64,000 nt of DNA from Mitsuaria sp. PDC51 (GCF_900113225.1 NZ_FOZE01000002.1:558001-622000), one strand, 5' to 3'; numbered from the stretch's first letter, positions 1 through 8,977 are shown. Notes: generated by a model not told the origin, from the sequence alone. Made by a program: numbers and translations.

Positions 1-462
1 CGCGTCGACCAGCACGATGCCGGCGACCTCGTCCGGATACAGCCTCGAGAACGCGTACTGGTAAAGCCCGCCGATCGAGTGGCCCACCAGCACATAGGGC
101 GGCTTGATGCCGGCGCTCTGGAGCAGGCCATGCAGCTCGGTCGCGATGCCGCAGGGGTTGCGCGGCGTCGGCGGCGTGGCGGTGCTGTCGCCGTAGCCGG
201 GGCGGTCGTAGGCGAAGACGCTGTAGTCGGTGCGCAGCGCATTCAGCACCGCCGCCCAGGGATCGCGCCCATCGCCCAGCCCCGATTGCAGGACCACCGT
301 GGGCTCGCCATGGCCGACATGGGTGAACACGATCGGCCCCCCGGTGACGCGCTGGTTGCCGGTGTTGGGCATCGGGCTGGCGCAGCCGGCCAGCACGGCG
401 GCGACCGTGACGACCCACGCCAATGACTTCGGCGCCCGAAGGCGCCGTTCAACTGCGGACAT
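1..462 (-). CDS. alpha/beta hydrolase lipoprotein (C-terminal part outside window)
   Basis: Seen: 154 residues from an ATG at 462, running off the left edge. The N-terminus is a lipoprotein signal with a lipobox LAGC (Cys27), followed by an alpha/beta-hydrolase N-terminal half: an HG-like strand-loop near residue 50, the YDRPGYGDS loop around residues 85-93 and the nucleophile elbow GHSIG (residues 127-131, Ser129). The Asp and His of the triad would lie outside the window. Inferred: a membrane-anchored periplasmic esterase or peptidase-like hydrolase; the substrate cannot be read from the sequence. A second ATG 14 bases upstream is in another frame and gives no lipobox, so 462 is preferred. 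Confidence 0.8.
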   Translation of the reverse strand, partial: MSAVERRLRAPKSLAWVVTVAAVLAGCASPMPNTGNQRVTGGPIVFTHVGHGEPTVVLQSGLGDGRDPWAAVLNALRTDYSVFAYDRPGYGDSTATPPTPRNPCGIATELHGLLQSAGIKPPYVLVGHSIGGLYQYAFSRLYPDEVAGIVLVDA

Positions 463-550
463 GCGGAACACTCCATCTGGCCGGCGGCCGCCTGTCCCCG
501 CGTCGATCGCGATCCCGTCGCCCGGGATCGCGTCGCGCCATCCCGTCGGA

Positions 551-1192
551 TCAGGCCGTCTGCTCGCCGTTGCCGGCATTGTGCCCATCGGCGCGCGGCC
601 ACAGCGCGGGATCGAGCCGCTCTCCGCGCAGCAATTGCAACGGGGCGCGGTGGTAGAGCTGGATGTCGTGGAAGGGGTCGGTGATGATCTTCGTCGCCCA
701 GGCCAGGCCGGTGCGCAGGTCGCGGATCACCGCCAGCTGCAGCACGCGGAACACCAGGCCGCCCACGCCCAGCCAGAACCAGAGCAGGCCCAGCTGGTGC
801 AGGTAGTCGCCGAAGCCGGTGGCCGGCTCGAACAGGCCGAACAGGCCCGGCTGCAGCCACAGCGCGACCGGCGACAGCGCCCACAACCCCATCAGCACGA
901 CCTTGCGGCGCAGGTTGTAGCCGACCTTGATCTCTTCCTTGTGCTCGTGCGTCGCCTGGTTCACGTGGTCGTAGCCCTTGGGCTCGAAGAAGAAGTGACC
1001 GGCCTGCCGGCTGGTCATCGAGACGCCCCAGGCCAGCAGCGCCGACCAGGCCGGATCGACCAGCAGCAGCCCGTAGGCGACCACGAAGCAGCAGGCGCTG
1101 AGCAGATGCAGCGACTGGTTGATGCGGCAGTGGTGGTAGTAGCGGTGGTCGTCCCAGCGCTGTTCATTCAGAAGTGCCAGAAAGTCCTTCAT
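551..1192 (-). CDS. integral membrane protein, probably DUF962/Mpo1-like
   Basis: Seen: 213 residues with four to five hydrophobic stretches. The N-terminal third has a YYHHCRIN motif followed by SLH, and later QAGHFFFEP, which resembles the conserved His and GH..xE pattern of DUF962 proteins (the yeast relative Mpo1 is an iron-dependent 2-hydroxy fatty acid dioxygenase). A charged loop rich in His, Glu and Lys follows (HVNQATHEHKEE). The ATG at 1192 is chosen because a GAGG Shine-Dalgarno lies just upstream and the longer open frame upstream has no membrane-protein character. It is divergent from the glycosyltransferase gene. The family call is tentative and the enzymatic role is inference only. 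Confidence 0.6.
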   Translation of the reverse strand: MKDFLALLNEQRWDDHRYYHHCRINQSLHLLSACCFVVAYGLLLVDPAWSALLAWGVSMTSRQAGHFFFEPKGYDHVNQATHEHKEEIKVGYNLRRKVVLMGLWALSPVALWLQPGLFGLFEPATGFGDYLHQLGLLWFWLGVGGLVFRVLQLAVIRDLRTGLAWATKIITDPFHDIQLYHRAPLQLLRGERLDPALWPRADGHNAGNGEQTA

Positions 1193-1379
1193 GCGGGCCT
1201 CGTCCGTGAGATGACCATGAGATGAGCCGTGGAGCGTGCCGTCACTCGATGGCAGTGCCGTGATGGCACGATGGCACGTCGATGACGGACGCGTGGCGAC
1301 TGTGTCCATCGGGCGTGTCAGGCGCGTGACGATCGGCGCCGTCACAGAACTGTTGCGTTGGCCGCCCATCATCCGCGCC

Positions 1380-2636
1380 ATGACGACCCCGCCGATCGAA
1401 CTCGAAGTCGACGAACTTCCCACGCGCCAGCGGCATTTCCGCGTCGCGGTGGTGACGGAGACCTATCCGCCCGAGGTCAACGGCGTGGCGCGCAGCATCG
1501 CCTGCGTTGTCGGCGGGCTGCAGGCGCGCGATCACGCGGTGCAGCTGCTGCGGCCGCGTCAGGCGCCAGCGGGTGCGCCCGCGGCCGGCGAGTCGCCCGT
1601 CGACGAGATCCTCATGCGCGGTCTGGCCGTGCCGCGCTACCCGCACCTGCGCATGGGCGTGGTGTCCAAGCGCACCCTGGTCAACCTCTGGGCCAGCAAG
1701 CGGCCCGACGTCGTCCACATCGCCACCGAAGGCCCGATGGGCTGGTCCGCGCTGCAGGCCGCCCGCCATCTCAAACTGCCGGTGGTGTCGGAGTTCCGCA
1801 CCAACTTCCACGCCTATGCCCAGCATTACGGCATCGGCTGGCTGCGGCGGCCGCTGCTGGCCTATCTCCGCAAGTTCCACAACCGCTGCCACGCGACGAT
1901 GGTGCCGAACGCGGCGCTCGCGGGCGAACTCATGGCGCAGGGATTCCGGCACGTGAGCGTCATCGCCCGCGGCGTCGACACCCACCTCTTCCATCCCTCG
2001 CGCCGCAGCGAAGCGCTGCGGGAGCACTGGGGCGCAGCGCCTGGCGACCCGGTCCTGCTCCACGTCGGCCGGCTGGCCGCCGAGAAGAACCTCCAGCTCC
2101 TGGTCGACCTCTGGCCCACCATCCGCCAGCGCCATCCGCGCGCCCGGCTCGTGCTCGTCGGCGATGGGCCCGCGCGCGCCGACTTCGAACACGCGCTTCC
2201 CCCTTCCTCGAACGTCGTGTTCGCCGGCATGCAGCACGGGGAACAACTCGCCGCCTGCTACGCCAGCGGCGACCTCTTCGCCTTCCCCAGCATCACCGAA
2301 ACCTACGGCAACGTCACGCCCGAAGCACTCGCCAGCGGCCTGCCAGTGATGGCCTACCAATACGCCGCGGCAGCACTGCTCGTGCGCGACGGCGCGAACG
2401 GCGGACTCGCACCGTTCAATGAACCAGCGGCGTTTCAGGCTCGGACGCTGGCACTGCTCGAGGACCTGCCTCGCCTGCGTGCAATGCGCATCGCAGCGCG
2501 AGCCAGCGCGGAATCCCTCGACTGGGAAGGCATCGTGCAAGGGATCGAACAGGTCTACGCCTCCGCCATCGACGGCACCTCGGTCGCGCTGCGGGCAGGG
2601 TCGCAGCTGTCGGGGATCGAGGCTAGGGCCCATTGA
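1380..2636 (+). CDS. family 4 glycosyltransferase, alpha-mannosyltransferase type
   Basis: Seen: 418 residues with the two Rossmann halves of a GT-B fold. The N-terminal signature TETYPPEVNGVARSI binds the acceptor side, and the C-terminal half has a donor loop (HVGRLAAEKNL) and the EX7E motif formed by Glu307 and Glu315 in ITETYGNVTPEAL. This pattern is that of GT4 retaining transferases, especially the GDP-mannose-dependent MgtA/PimB-like group that glycosylates diacylglycerol or phosphoinositide lipids. Inferred: a cytoplasmic-face glycolipid or polysaccharide mannosyltransferase; donor and acceptor are not proven. The ATG at 1380 aligns with the usual family start; no clear Shine-Dalgarno is visible. 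The 187 bases upstream hold three near-copies of ATGGCA (1251-1275) and nothing else I can name. Confidence 0.85.
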   Translation: MTTPPIELEVDELPTRQRHFRVAVVTETYPPEVNGVARSIACVVGGLQARDHAVQLLRPRQAPAGAPAAGESPVDEILMRGLAVPRYPHLRMGVVSKRTLVNLWASKRPDVVHIATEGPMGWSALQAARHLKLPVVSEFRTNFHAYAQHYGIGWLRRPLLAYLRKFHNRCHATMVPNAALAGELMAQGFRHVSVIARGVDTHLFHPSRRSEALREHWGAAPGDPVLLHVGRLAAEKNLQLLVDLWPTIRQRHPRARLVLVGDGPARADFEHALPPSSNVVFAGMQHGEQLAACYASGDLFAFPSITETYGNVTPEALASGLPVMAYQYAAAALLVRDGANGGLAPFNEPAAFQARTLALLEDLPRLRAMRIAARASAESLDWEGIVQGIEQVYASAIDGTSVALRAGSQLSGIEARAH

Positions 2637-2654
2637 CGGCAGCGGACAAGCGCA

Positions 2655-2799
2655 GGTGAAGGAAGCCCGGGGCCGGCAGCGGCGCCCGCTTTCGGCACTC
2701 AACTCCCGCCGCTCACCTTCGGCTCGCTTTGGTCAGACAGAACGTGCCTGGTCAGTTTTTGGAAGCGGGCGCCGCTGCCGGCCCCGGGCTCCCTTCACC
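2655..2799. repeat. 37-bp inverted repeat between convergent genes
   Basis: Seen: the arm 2655-2691 and the arm 2763-2799 are reverse complements over about 37 bases with one mismatch (arm 1 GGTGAAGGAAGCC against GGTGAAGGGAGCC). The 71-base spacer ends in a T-run (2756-2760). The right arm abuts the lplT stop codon and the left arm starts 18 bases after the glycosyltransferase stop. It could act as a bidirectional transcription end for the two convergent genes, but arms this long and this GC-rich are unusual for a simple terminator and suggest a dispersed palindromic element. Confidence 0.8.
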
Positions 2800-4038
2800 T
2801 CACACCAGAGAGCGGTTCGAAGAGGTCGGCGCCACACCATCACGGACGCGACGGCGGATCATCAGGATCAGCACGCAGGCGAAGACGAAAGCGCCCAGCG
2901 CGCTCATCAACCAGACCAGCGGAACTCCCATCGCCTGCAGCGCGGTGTAGCAACCCAGCATCAGCAAGATGCTCAGGTTCTCGTTGAAGCCCTGCACCGC
3001 AATCGAACGGCCAGCGCTCAGGATCTGCACGCCACGGTGCTGCAGCAAGGCATTCATCGGGACCACCATCGCACCACCCACCGCACCCACCAGCACCATC
3101 GCCGGCAGCGCCCAGCCCAGCGACGTCACCCACGGCGTGCCCAGCATCAAACCACCCAGCATCAGACCCAGCGGCATCACCCGCAACGAGTGCTGCAGCG
3201 CAATCCATCGGCCCGCCAGGCCCGCGCCCACCACAACCCCAATCGCCACCGTGGCCTGCAGGTACGCGCCCTGGTTCAAACGCAGACCCAGCACGTCCTG
3301 CGCCCATTGCAGGACCGCCAGCTGCAAGGTCGCACCCGCACCCCAGAACAGCGTCGTCATCGATAGCGACAAGCGACCACCCAGCCGGTCGCGCCACAGG
3401 GCGCGGTTGGAGATCCGGAAATCACGCACGATGTCCAGCGCGCGGCGCGGCGGCCGGGGATAGACGATGCCGCTCTCGGGCACGCGCAGCTGCAGCAGCG
3501 CCGCCAGCGCATAGACGCCCAGCAGCGCGTACAACGACGCGATCAGCGGACGCGCCACGCCCCATCCCCCCATCGCCGCCATCCACCACGGGCTGACCAG
3601 CAGGCCGCCGACCAGCGTGCCCAGCAGCACCGAGCACACCACCGACACCTCGATCCACCCGTTGGCCGCCACCAGGCGCGTCGGCGGAACGATCTCCGTG
3701 ATGAGGCCGTACTTGGCCGGCGCATAGCAAGCCGCGGCCGTGCCGACGATGCCGAATGCCAGCAGCGGATCCAGGCCCAGCGCCATCGCGCCGACCCCCA
3801 GCGCCTTCAGCCCATTCATCCAGCTCATCAGCGCCACCTTGGGCCAGGCATCGGCGATCAATCCCACCACCGGCGCCAGCCCGACGTAGGAGAGCGTGAA
3901 GCACAGCTTCAGCAGCGGCGCCCACCAGGCCGGCTGTCCCATCTCGCGCAGCAGCGCGATGCCGACGATGAGGAGCGCGTTGTCGGCGAGCGCGGAAAGG
4001 AACTGCGCGGTGATGAGGGTGTGGAATCGCGGGGGCAT
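2800..4038 (-). CDS. lplT: lysophospholipid transporter LplT
   Basis: Seen: 412 residues, an MFS-type protein with about 12 membrane segments, starting FHTLITAQFLSALADNALLI, which is the family signature of LplT, and carrying CYAPAKYGLITEI in the loop after helix 4. Known for the family: it flips lysophospholipids, mainly lysophosphatidylethanolamine, from the outer to the inner leaflet of the inner membrane for reacylation by Aas. No aas gene is fused or adjacent here, so the acyltransferase must be elsewhere. Length is normal (about 400). The gene converges on the glycosyltransferase across the inverted repeat. Confidence 0.9.
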   Translation of the reverse strand: MPPRFHTLITAQFLSALADNALLIVGIALLREMGQPAWWAPLLKLCFTLSYVGLAPVVGLIADAWPKVALMSWMNGLKALGVGAMALGLDPLLAFGIVGTAAACYAPAKYGLITEIVPPTRLVAANGWIEVSVVCSVLLGTLVGGLLVSPWWMAAMGGWGVARPLIASLYALLGVYALAALLQLRVPESGIVYPRPPRRALDIVRDFRISNRALWRDRLGGRLSLSMTTLFWGAGATLQLAVLQWAQDVLGLRLNQGAYLQATVAIGVVVGAGLAGRWIALQHSLRVMPLGLMLGGLMLGTPWVTSLGWALPAMVLVGAVGGAMVVPMNALLQHRGVQILSAGRSIAVQGFNENLSILLMLGCYTALQAMGVPLVWLMSALGAFVFACVLILMIRRRVRDGVAPTSSNRSLV

Positions 4039-4235
4039 GTGGGGCGGCCAGTGCGCGGCGAGTATGCGAAGGCGCCGTGACCGACCGTTGACACGCGATT
4101 GACATCGCCGCGACAGCCCGCGGACAGCCCCCGCGGCGCGTCCACATCACCAGGTCGCCACCGGGAACGAATTGACACGCCCGCCGCGCGGACCCGTCCG
4201 GCACCCCCTCCACGATCAGCGACAATCCCGCCGCT

Positions 4236-6299
4236 ATGTTTGCCCTGTTCGAAGACGCCGGAAAATTCCTCGCCGGCCGCATCCTGTCCGAAGCCGAATC
4301 CTCGATGCAGATCGAGCTCGATTCGGGCAAGCGCGTCAAAGTGAAGACCGCCCATGTGCTGCTCAAGTTCGACAAGCCCGCGCCGGCCGAGCTGATCGCG
4401 GAGGGCCAGCGCCTGGCCGCCGAGATCGACCTCGACCTGGCCTGGGAGTTCGCGCCCGAGGGCGAATTCGGCTTCGCCGACCTGGCCCGCGACTACTTCG
4501 ACGAGAAAGCGACGCTCGGCCAGCAGACCGGCGCGCTGTTCCGCCTGTTCGAGGCGCCGCACTATTTCCGCCGGATGGGCAAGGGCCTGTTCAAGAAGGC
4601 GCCGGCCGAGATCGTCAAGGCCGCGTTGCTGGGCATCGAACGCAAGAAGCAGGTCGCGGCGCAGATCGAGCAGTGGGCCGACGAGCTCGCCGCGGGCCAA
4701 TGCCCGGCGCCGATCGGCGACCAGATCTACAAGATCCTCTTCCGCCCGGACAAGAACGGCCCGGAGTACAAGGCCGTCGTCGAGGCCGCCAAGCGCAGCC
4801 ACAAGGCGCCGCTGGACCTGCTCAAGGACGCCGGCGCGATCGCCAGCCCCTACCAGTTCCACTGGAAGCGCTTCCTCTTCGAGCACTTCCCCAAAGGCAC
4901 CAGCTTCCCCGCGCTGTCCGCGCCGCAGATCAAGGACGAGCTGCCGCTGGCCGGCGTGCGCGCGTTCTCGATCGACGACTCCGCCACCACCGAGATCGAC
5001 GACGCGCTGTCCGTCCAGGGCCTGGGCACCGGCACGGTGGTCTTCGGCGTGCACATCGCCGCGCCGGGCCTGGCGATCCAGCCGGACTCGCCGGTGGACA
5101 AGGTCGCCCGCGAGCGCTTCTCCACCGTCTACATGCCGGGCTGGAAGCTGACCATGCTGCCCGACGACGTGGTCCAGGCCTACACGCTGATCGAAGGCCG
5201 CGACTGCCCCGCCGTCAGCATCTACCTGACGATGGACGAGGCGACGCTGGAGATCACCGCCCGCGAGACCCGGCTCGAGCGCGTGCCCATCGCCGCCAAC
5301 CTGCGCCACGACAAGCTGGACCACGTCATCACCGACGCCACGCTGACCGGCGCGGCGCCGGCCGACTACGACTTCGCGCCGGAACTGGCCTTCGCCTACC
5401 GCCTGGCCAAGGACCTCAAGGCCAAGCGCGAGGTGGTGCGCGGCAAGCCCGAGACCTTCAACCGGCCCGACTACAACTTCCGCCTGGAGGGCAACGGCGA
5501 GCACGAACCGGTGGGCGCCGAGCAGGTCAGCATCTCGGTGCGCCAGCGCGGCACTGCGCTGGACCTGATCGTGGCCGAGGCCATGATCCTGGCCAACTCC
5601 AGCTGGGGCGGCATCCTCGCCGACTGCGGCGTGCCCGGCATCTACCGCAGCCAGGCCAGCCTGGCGCCGGGCATGAAGGTCCGCATGGGCACCAAGCCCG
5701 CGCCGCACGCCGGCATGGGCGTGGCGCAGTACACCTGGGCGACGTCGCCGCTGCGCCGTTATGTCGACCTCGTGAACCAGTGGCAGATCATCGCCTGCGC
5801 CCGCCACGGCAAGACCGCCGCGCTGGCGGCGCCGTTCAAGCCCAAGGACGCGGCGCTGTTCTCGATCATCTCGGGCTTCGACGCCGCCTACAGCGCCTAC
5901 AACGGCTTCCAGTCCGGCATCGAGCGCTACTGGACGCTGCGCTATCTGCAGCAGCAGGGCATCACCGAGCTGACCGCCGCGGTCCTCAAGGACGGCCTGG
6001 TCCGCGCCGACGAGCTGCCGCTGGTGTTCCGCGCGCTGGGCTGCGAATCGCTGCCGCGCAACAGCCACGTCAAGGTCCGCATCACCGGCCTGGATGAGCT
6101 GACGCTGGAGGTGCACGCCAACCTGGTCGAGCGCCTGGATGCCGAGGCCGCCCCGTCCGGCGACGCGGAAGCCGAGGAGGACGAAGAGCCCAGCGGCGTG
6201 CTGACGCTGGCGATCGACGTCAACGACGAAGGCGCGGATAGCGCCGACACGACCAAGGGCACGGACGGCGCGGCGACGCCCGCCCCCGCCGCCTCCTGA
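4236..6299 (+). CDS. rnb: RNase II-family 3'-5' exoribonuclease
   Basis: Seen: 687 residues with an N-terminal OB-like region, a central RNB catalytic domain and a C-terminal S1-like region ending in an acidic tail. The catalytic acidic cluster DDSATTEIDDALS spans residues 247-259 (Asp247, Asp255, Asp256). The later PHAGMGVAQYTWATSPLRRY block is the conserved RNB motif with the RNA-end-binding residues. Known: RNB enzymes degrade single-stranded RNA processively from the 3' end with Mg2+. It differs from E. coli RNase II in its N-terminal region, as is usual for the beta-proteobacterial RNB proteins, so rnb is used in the family sense. It is followed 11 bases later by the TonB-like gene. A GACAAT hexamer lies 15 bases upstream of the ATG, so the leader may be very short. 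Confidence 0.88.
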   Translation: MFALFEDAGKFLAGRILSEAESSMQIELDSGKRVKVKTAHVLLKFDKPAPAELIAEGQRLAAEIDLDLAWEFAPEGEFGFADLARDYFDEKATLGQQTGALFRLFEAPHYFRRMGKGLFKKAPAEIVKAALLGIERKKQVAAQIEQWADELAAGQCPAPIGDQIYKILFRPDKNGPEYKAVVEAAKRSHKAPLDLLKDAGAIASPYQFHWKRFLFEHFPKGTSFPALSAPQIKDELPLAGVRAFSIDDSATTEIDDALSVQGLGTGTVVFGVHIAAPGLAIQPDSPVDKVARERFSTVYMPGWKLTMLPDDVVQAYTLIEGRDCPAVSIYLTMDEATLEITARETRLERVPIAANLRHDKLDHVITDATLTGAAPADYDFAPELAFAYRLAKDLKAKREVVRGKPETFNRPDYNFRLEGNGEHEPVGAEQVSISVRQRGTALDLIVAEAMILANSSWGGILADCGVPGIYRSQASLAPGMKVRMGTKPAPHAGMGVAQYTWATSPLRRYVDLVNQWQIIACARHGKTAALAAPFKPKDAALFSIISGFDAAYSAYNGFQSGIERYWTLRYLQQQGITELTAAVLKDGLVRADELPLVFRALGCESLPRNSHVKVRITGLDELTLEVHANLVERLDAEAAPSGDAEAEEDEEPSGVLTLAIDVNDEGADSADTTKGTDGAATPAPAAS

Positions 6300-6310
6300 T
6301 CCGCTTCCGC

Positions 6311-7177
6311 ATGTTCACGATGCCCAAGCTCAGCCTCCTGCAGTACGCGCTGATCGTCTCGGCCGGGGTGCACCTGGGCCTGGGAACGCTCAAGTTCGTC
6401 GCGCCCGACCAGTTCGACCGCCTGTTCCAGGACACGCCGCTGGAGGTGGTGCTGGTCAACGCCCGCGGCCAGGAGGCGCCGGTCAAGGCGCAGGCGCTGG
6501 CGCAGGCCAACCTGGCCGGCGGCGGCGAGATGGCGGCGGACCTGCGCGCCACGTCGCCGCTGCCGCCCTCGCCCAAGGCCGAGACCGGCGACAGCACCGA
6601 GGTCCAGCACAGCCAGATCCAGCAGCTGCAGGTGGCCCAGGAACAGCTGCTCACCCGGGTGCGACGGGAGCTTGCGCTGCTGCCGCCGCCCGACCCCCAG
6701 CGCGACAAGGGCACGCCCGAGGCGCGCGAGCAGGCCGAGCGCCGCCGCCAGCTGGTGCACCTGCTTGCCGAGATCGAGAAGCGCGTCAACGAGGAGAACG
6801 CGCGGCCGAAGAAGCGCTACGTCAGCCCGGCCACGCGCGAGGTCGTCTACGCCCAGTACTACGACCAGCTGCGCCGCCGCATCGAGAGCCGCGGCACCCG
6901 CGACTTCCCGACCTACCAGGGCCGCAAGCTCTACGGCGAGCTGACGATGAACATCCATGTGGACGCCCGTGGCCGCGTGGTGGAGACCGACATCGTGCAG
7001 AGCTCCGGCAACGCGGTGCTGGACCGGCGGGCGGTGGCCATCGTCCGGGCCAGCGCGCCGTTCGGCAACTTCACGACGCAGATGCGCCAAGGCGCGGAAC
7101 TGCTGGTGATCACCTCGCGCTTCCGCTTCACCCGCGACGAGAACCTGGAAACGACCCTCAGCGGGCAGCCGTCCTGA
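6311..7177 (+). CDS. TonB-family C-terminal domain protein
   Basis: Seen: 288 residues with one N-terminal membrane helix (about residues 9-27), a long periplasmic charged and Gln-rich region (about 70-190) with coiled-coil character, and a C-terminal TonB fold (about 205-285) with YGELTMNIHVDARGRVVET and the conserved LDRRAVAIVRASAPFG. Known: TonB proteins transfer energy from ExbB-ExbD to outer-membrane receptors, but this subgroup, encoded between an RNase gene and aroE in Burkholderiales, has no proven partner. No exbB or exbD is nearby. It lacks a long Pro-rich spacer and uses a helical spacer instead. Probably co-transcribed with the upstream exonuclease gene. Confidence 0.82.
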   Translation: MFTMPKLSLLQYALIVSAGVHLGLGTLKFVAPDQFDRLFQDTPLEVVLVNARGQEAPVKAQALAQANLAGGGEMAADLRATSPLPPSPKAETGDSTEVQHSQIQQLQVAQEQLLTRVRRELALLPPPDPQRDKGTPEAREQAERRRQLVHLLAEIEKRVNEENARPKKRYVSPATREVVYAQYYDQLRRRIESRGTRDFPTYQGRKLYGELTMNIHVDARGRVVETDIVQSSGNAVLDRRAVAIVRASAPFGNFTTQMRQGAELLVITSRFRFTRDENLETTLSGQPS

Positions 7178-7218
7178 CGGCGCCCGCCGCGGCCGGATCG
7201 CGTGGCCGCGCCCCTTCT

Positions 7219-7224
7219 TATATA
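7219..7224 (+). promoter_or_regulatory. candidate -10 element of aroE (possible leaderless transcript)
   Basis: Seen: TATATA ends six bases before the aroE ATG at 7231, so a start site at normal distance would fall on or next to the A of the ATG. There is no Shine-Dalgarno between the two. No good -35 hexamer is visible upstream. Confidence 0.4.
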
Positions 7225-7230
7225 GACGTC

Positions 7231-8148
7231 ATGAGCGCAGATCCGACTTCCGCCGCCGCGACCACCACGACTGCCACCACCGCCGGGCCGGACCGGTACG
7301 CCGTCGCCGGCAATCCGGTGGCGCACAGCCGTTCGCCGGAGATCCACGCCACCTTCGCCGCGCAGACCGGCCAATCGCTGGTCTACGAGCGCCTGCTCTG
7401 CCCGCTCGATGGGTTCGAGGCCGCGATCCGCGACTTCGTCGCCAGCGGCGCGCGCGGCTGCAACGTGACGGTGCCCTTCAAGTTCGACGCCTTCCGGCTC
7501 GCGGCCCGCCGCACGCCGCGCGCCGCGCTTGCCGGCGCGGTCAACACGCTGCGCTTCGACACGGACGGCGGCTGGCTCGGCGACAACACGGACGGCGCCG
7601 GCCTGGTGGCCGACATCGAGCGCAACGCCGCGCGCCCGCTGCGCGGCCTGCGCGTGCTGCTGATCGGCGCCGGCGGGGCTTCCGCCGGCGTGCTCGGCAG
7701 CCTGATCGGCGGCCGACCCGCGGAGATCCGCATCGTCAACCGCAGCGCCGACAAGGCGCTGGCCCTCGCGGCCAGCCACCGCGCCTGGGCCGACGACCAC
7801 GGCGTGCGCCTGAACGCGGGCGGACTCGACACCCCCGCACCGGACGGTCGGCACGACGTGCTGATCAACGGCACCAGCGCCTCGCTCAGCGGCGCCGGCC
7901 TGCCCTTGCCGGATCCGGACGCGCTGGTGCTGGCCGCCGGCGGCCTGGCCGTCGACATGATGTATGGCGCGTCCGCCGCCCCCTTCCTGAACTGGGCTGC
8001 GGGCCAGGCGGGCGCCGGCGGCGCGACCCGCGACGGCCTGGGCATGCTGGTCGAGCAGGCGGCCGAGGCCTTCCTCCTCTGGCGCGGCGTGCGCCCGGAC
8101 AGCGCGGCGGTGCTGGCCGACCTGCGCCGTCGACTCGCCGCCCATTGA
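7231..8148 (+). CDS. aroE: shikimate dehydrogenase
   Basis: Seen: 305 residues with the shikimate-binding motif SRSP (33-36), the catalytic lysine in NVTVPFK (Lys84), the partner aspartate in DNTDGAG (Asp118-Asp121 region) and the NADP Rossmann loop GAGGASAG near residues 147-154. It reduces 3-dehydroshikimate to shikimate with NADPH in aromatic amino acid synthesis. A Thr/Ala-rich extension of about 20 residues precedes the core, compared with the usual 270-290 residues. It is followed by mtgA; aroQ, for the preceding step of the pathway, lies 2.2 kb further on. Confidence 0.96.
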   Translation: MSADPTSAAATTTTATTAGPDRYAVAGNPVAHSRSPEIHATFAAQTGQSLVYERLLCPLDGFEAAIRDFVASGARGCNVTVPFKFDAFRLAARRTPRAALAGAVNTLRFDTDGGWLGDNTDGAGLVADIERNAARPLRGLRVLLIGAGGASAGVLGSLIGGRPAEIRIVNRSADKALALAASHRAWADDHGVRLNAGGLDTPAPDGRHDVLINGTSASLSGAGLPLPDPDALVLAAGGLAVDMMYGASAAPFLNWAAGQAGAGGATRDGLGMLVEQAAEAFLLWRGVRPDSAAVLADLRRRLAAH

Positions 8149-8180
8149 GACCCGATCGAGGACCCATTGAGGACCGCTCC

Positions 8181-8927
8181 ATGAAACAGTTCTGGCGATT
8201 CGCCGGCATGCTGCTCGTCAGCGTCCTGTGCCTGCAGCTGTTCTTCGCCGCCCGCATCGCGCTGATGACGGTGGTGTCGCCGCAGTCGACGACCTTCCAG
8301 CGCTCCGAAGCGCTGCGCCTGCTGCGCGAGAAGCACCAGATCCTCTGGGCCCAGCAATGGGTCGACGGCTCCTTGATCAGCAAGCACCTCAAGCGCGCCG
8401 TGATCGCCAGCGAGGACGCCGGTTTCAACGAACACGGCGGCGTGGATTGGGACGCGCTCGAAAAGGCCTGGGACAAGAACCAGCGCGCGCAGGAGCTGGC
8501 CGACCAGCGCGCCGCCCGCTTGGCCAAGACGAATCCAAACAAGCCTGCGCCGGTCCCCAAGGTCATCGGCGGCTCGACGATCTCGCAGCAGCTGGCCAAG
8601 AACCTGTTCCTGAACTCGGAGCGCAACTTGCTGCGCAAGGGCCAGGAACTGGTGCTGACGCTGATGCTGGAAGCGCTGCTGGACAAGCAGCGCATTCTGG
8701 AGATCTACCTGAACAACGTCGAGTGGGGCGAGGGCGTGTTCGGCGCCCAGGCCGCCGCCCGTCACTACTACCGCGTCGACGCCGCCCGGCTGGGCCCCAA
8801 CCAGGCGGCGCGCCTGGCGGTGATGCTGCCGGCGCCGAAGCGGTTCGAGAAACGCCCAGGTTCGCCGTATGTGATCGGGCGGGCTGGCACCATCGAGGCC
8901 CGGATGGGCGCGGTCGACATCCCCTGA
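8181..8927 (+). CDS. mtgA: monofunctional peptidoglycan glycosyltransferase MtgA
   Basis: Seen: 248 residues with one N-terminal membrane anchor (about residues 7-28) and a GT51 domain. The donor-site motif ASEDAGFNEHGGVDWDAL holds the catalytic Glu, and GGSTISQQLAKNLFL is the second conserved box. Known: it polymerises lipid II into glycan strands on the outer face of the inner membrane without a transpeptidase domain. The ATG at 8181 is preferred over an upstream in-frame codon because a GAGGA Shine-Dalgarno precedes it and it starts directly before the anchor. It lies 32 bases after aroE and may be co-transcribed with it. Confidence 0.95.
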   Translation: MKQFWRFAGMLLVSVLCLQLFFAARIALMTVVSPQSTTFQRSEALRLLREKHQILWAQQWVDGSLISKHLKRAVIASEDAGFNEHGGVDWDALEKAWDKNQRAQELADQRAARLAKTNPNKPAPVPKVIGGSTISQQLAKNLFLNSERNLLRKGQELVLTLMLEALLDKQRILEIYLNNVEWGEGVFGAQAAARHYYRVDAARLGPNQAARLAVMLPAPKRFEKRPGSPYVIGRAGTIEARMGAVDIP

Positions 8928-8977
8928 CGCTTGGGCCAGGGATCGCCCGCCCAGGGCCGAGCCGCCGAAAGGGCGCC

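Noticed and set aside
1249-1281. Three near-copies of ATGGCA before the glycosyltransferase gene as operators.
   Set aside because: Spacing and sequence are irregular and no promoter lies beside them; too weak to call.
4088-4177. TTGACA hexamers upstream of the exoribonuclease gene as a promoter.
   Set aside because: No -10 lies at a suitable distance from either copy.
3909-6116. A 735-codon frame on the minus strand across the exoribonuclease gene.
   Set aside because: It is the shadow of the RNB gene: no domain motifs, heavy Gly/Ala/Val/Arg content, and conflict with a well-supported plus-strand gene.
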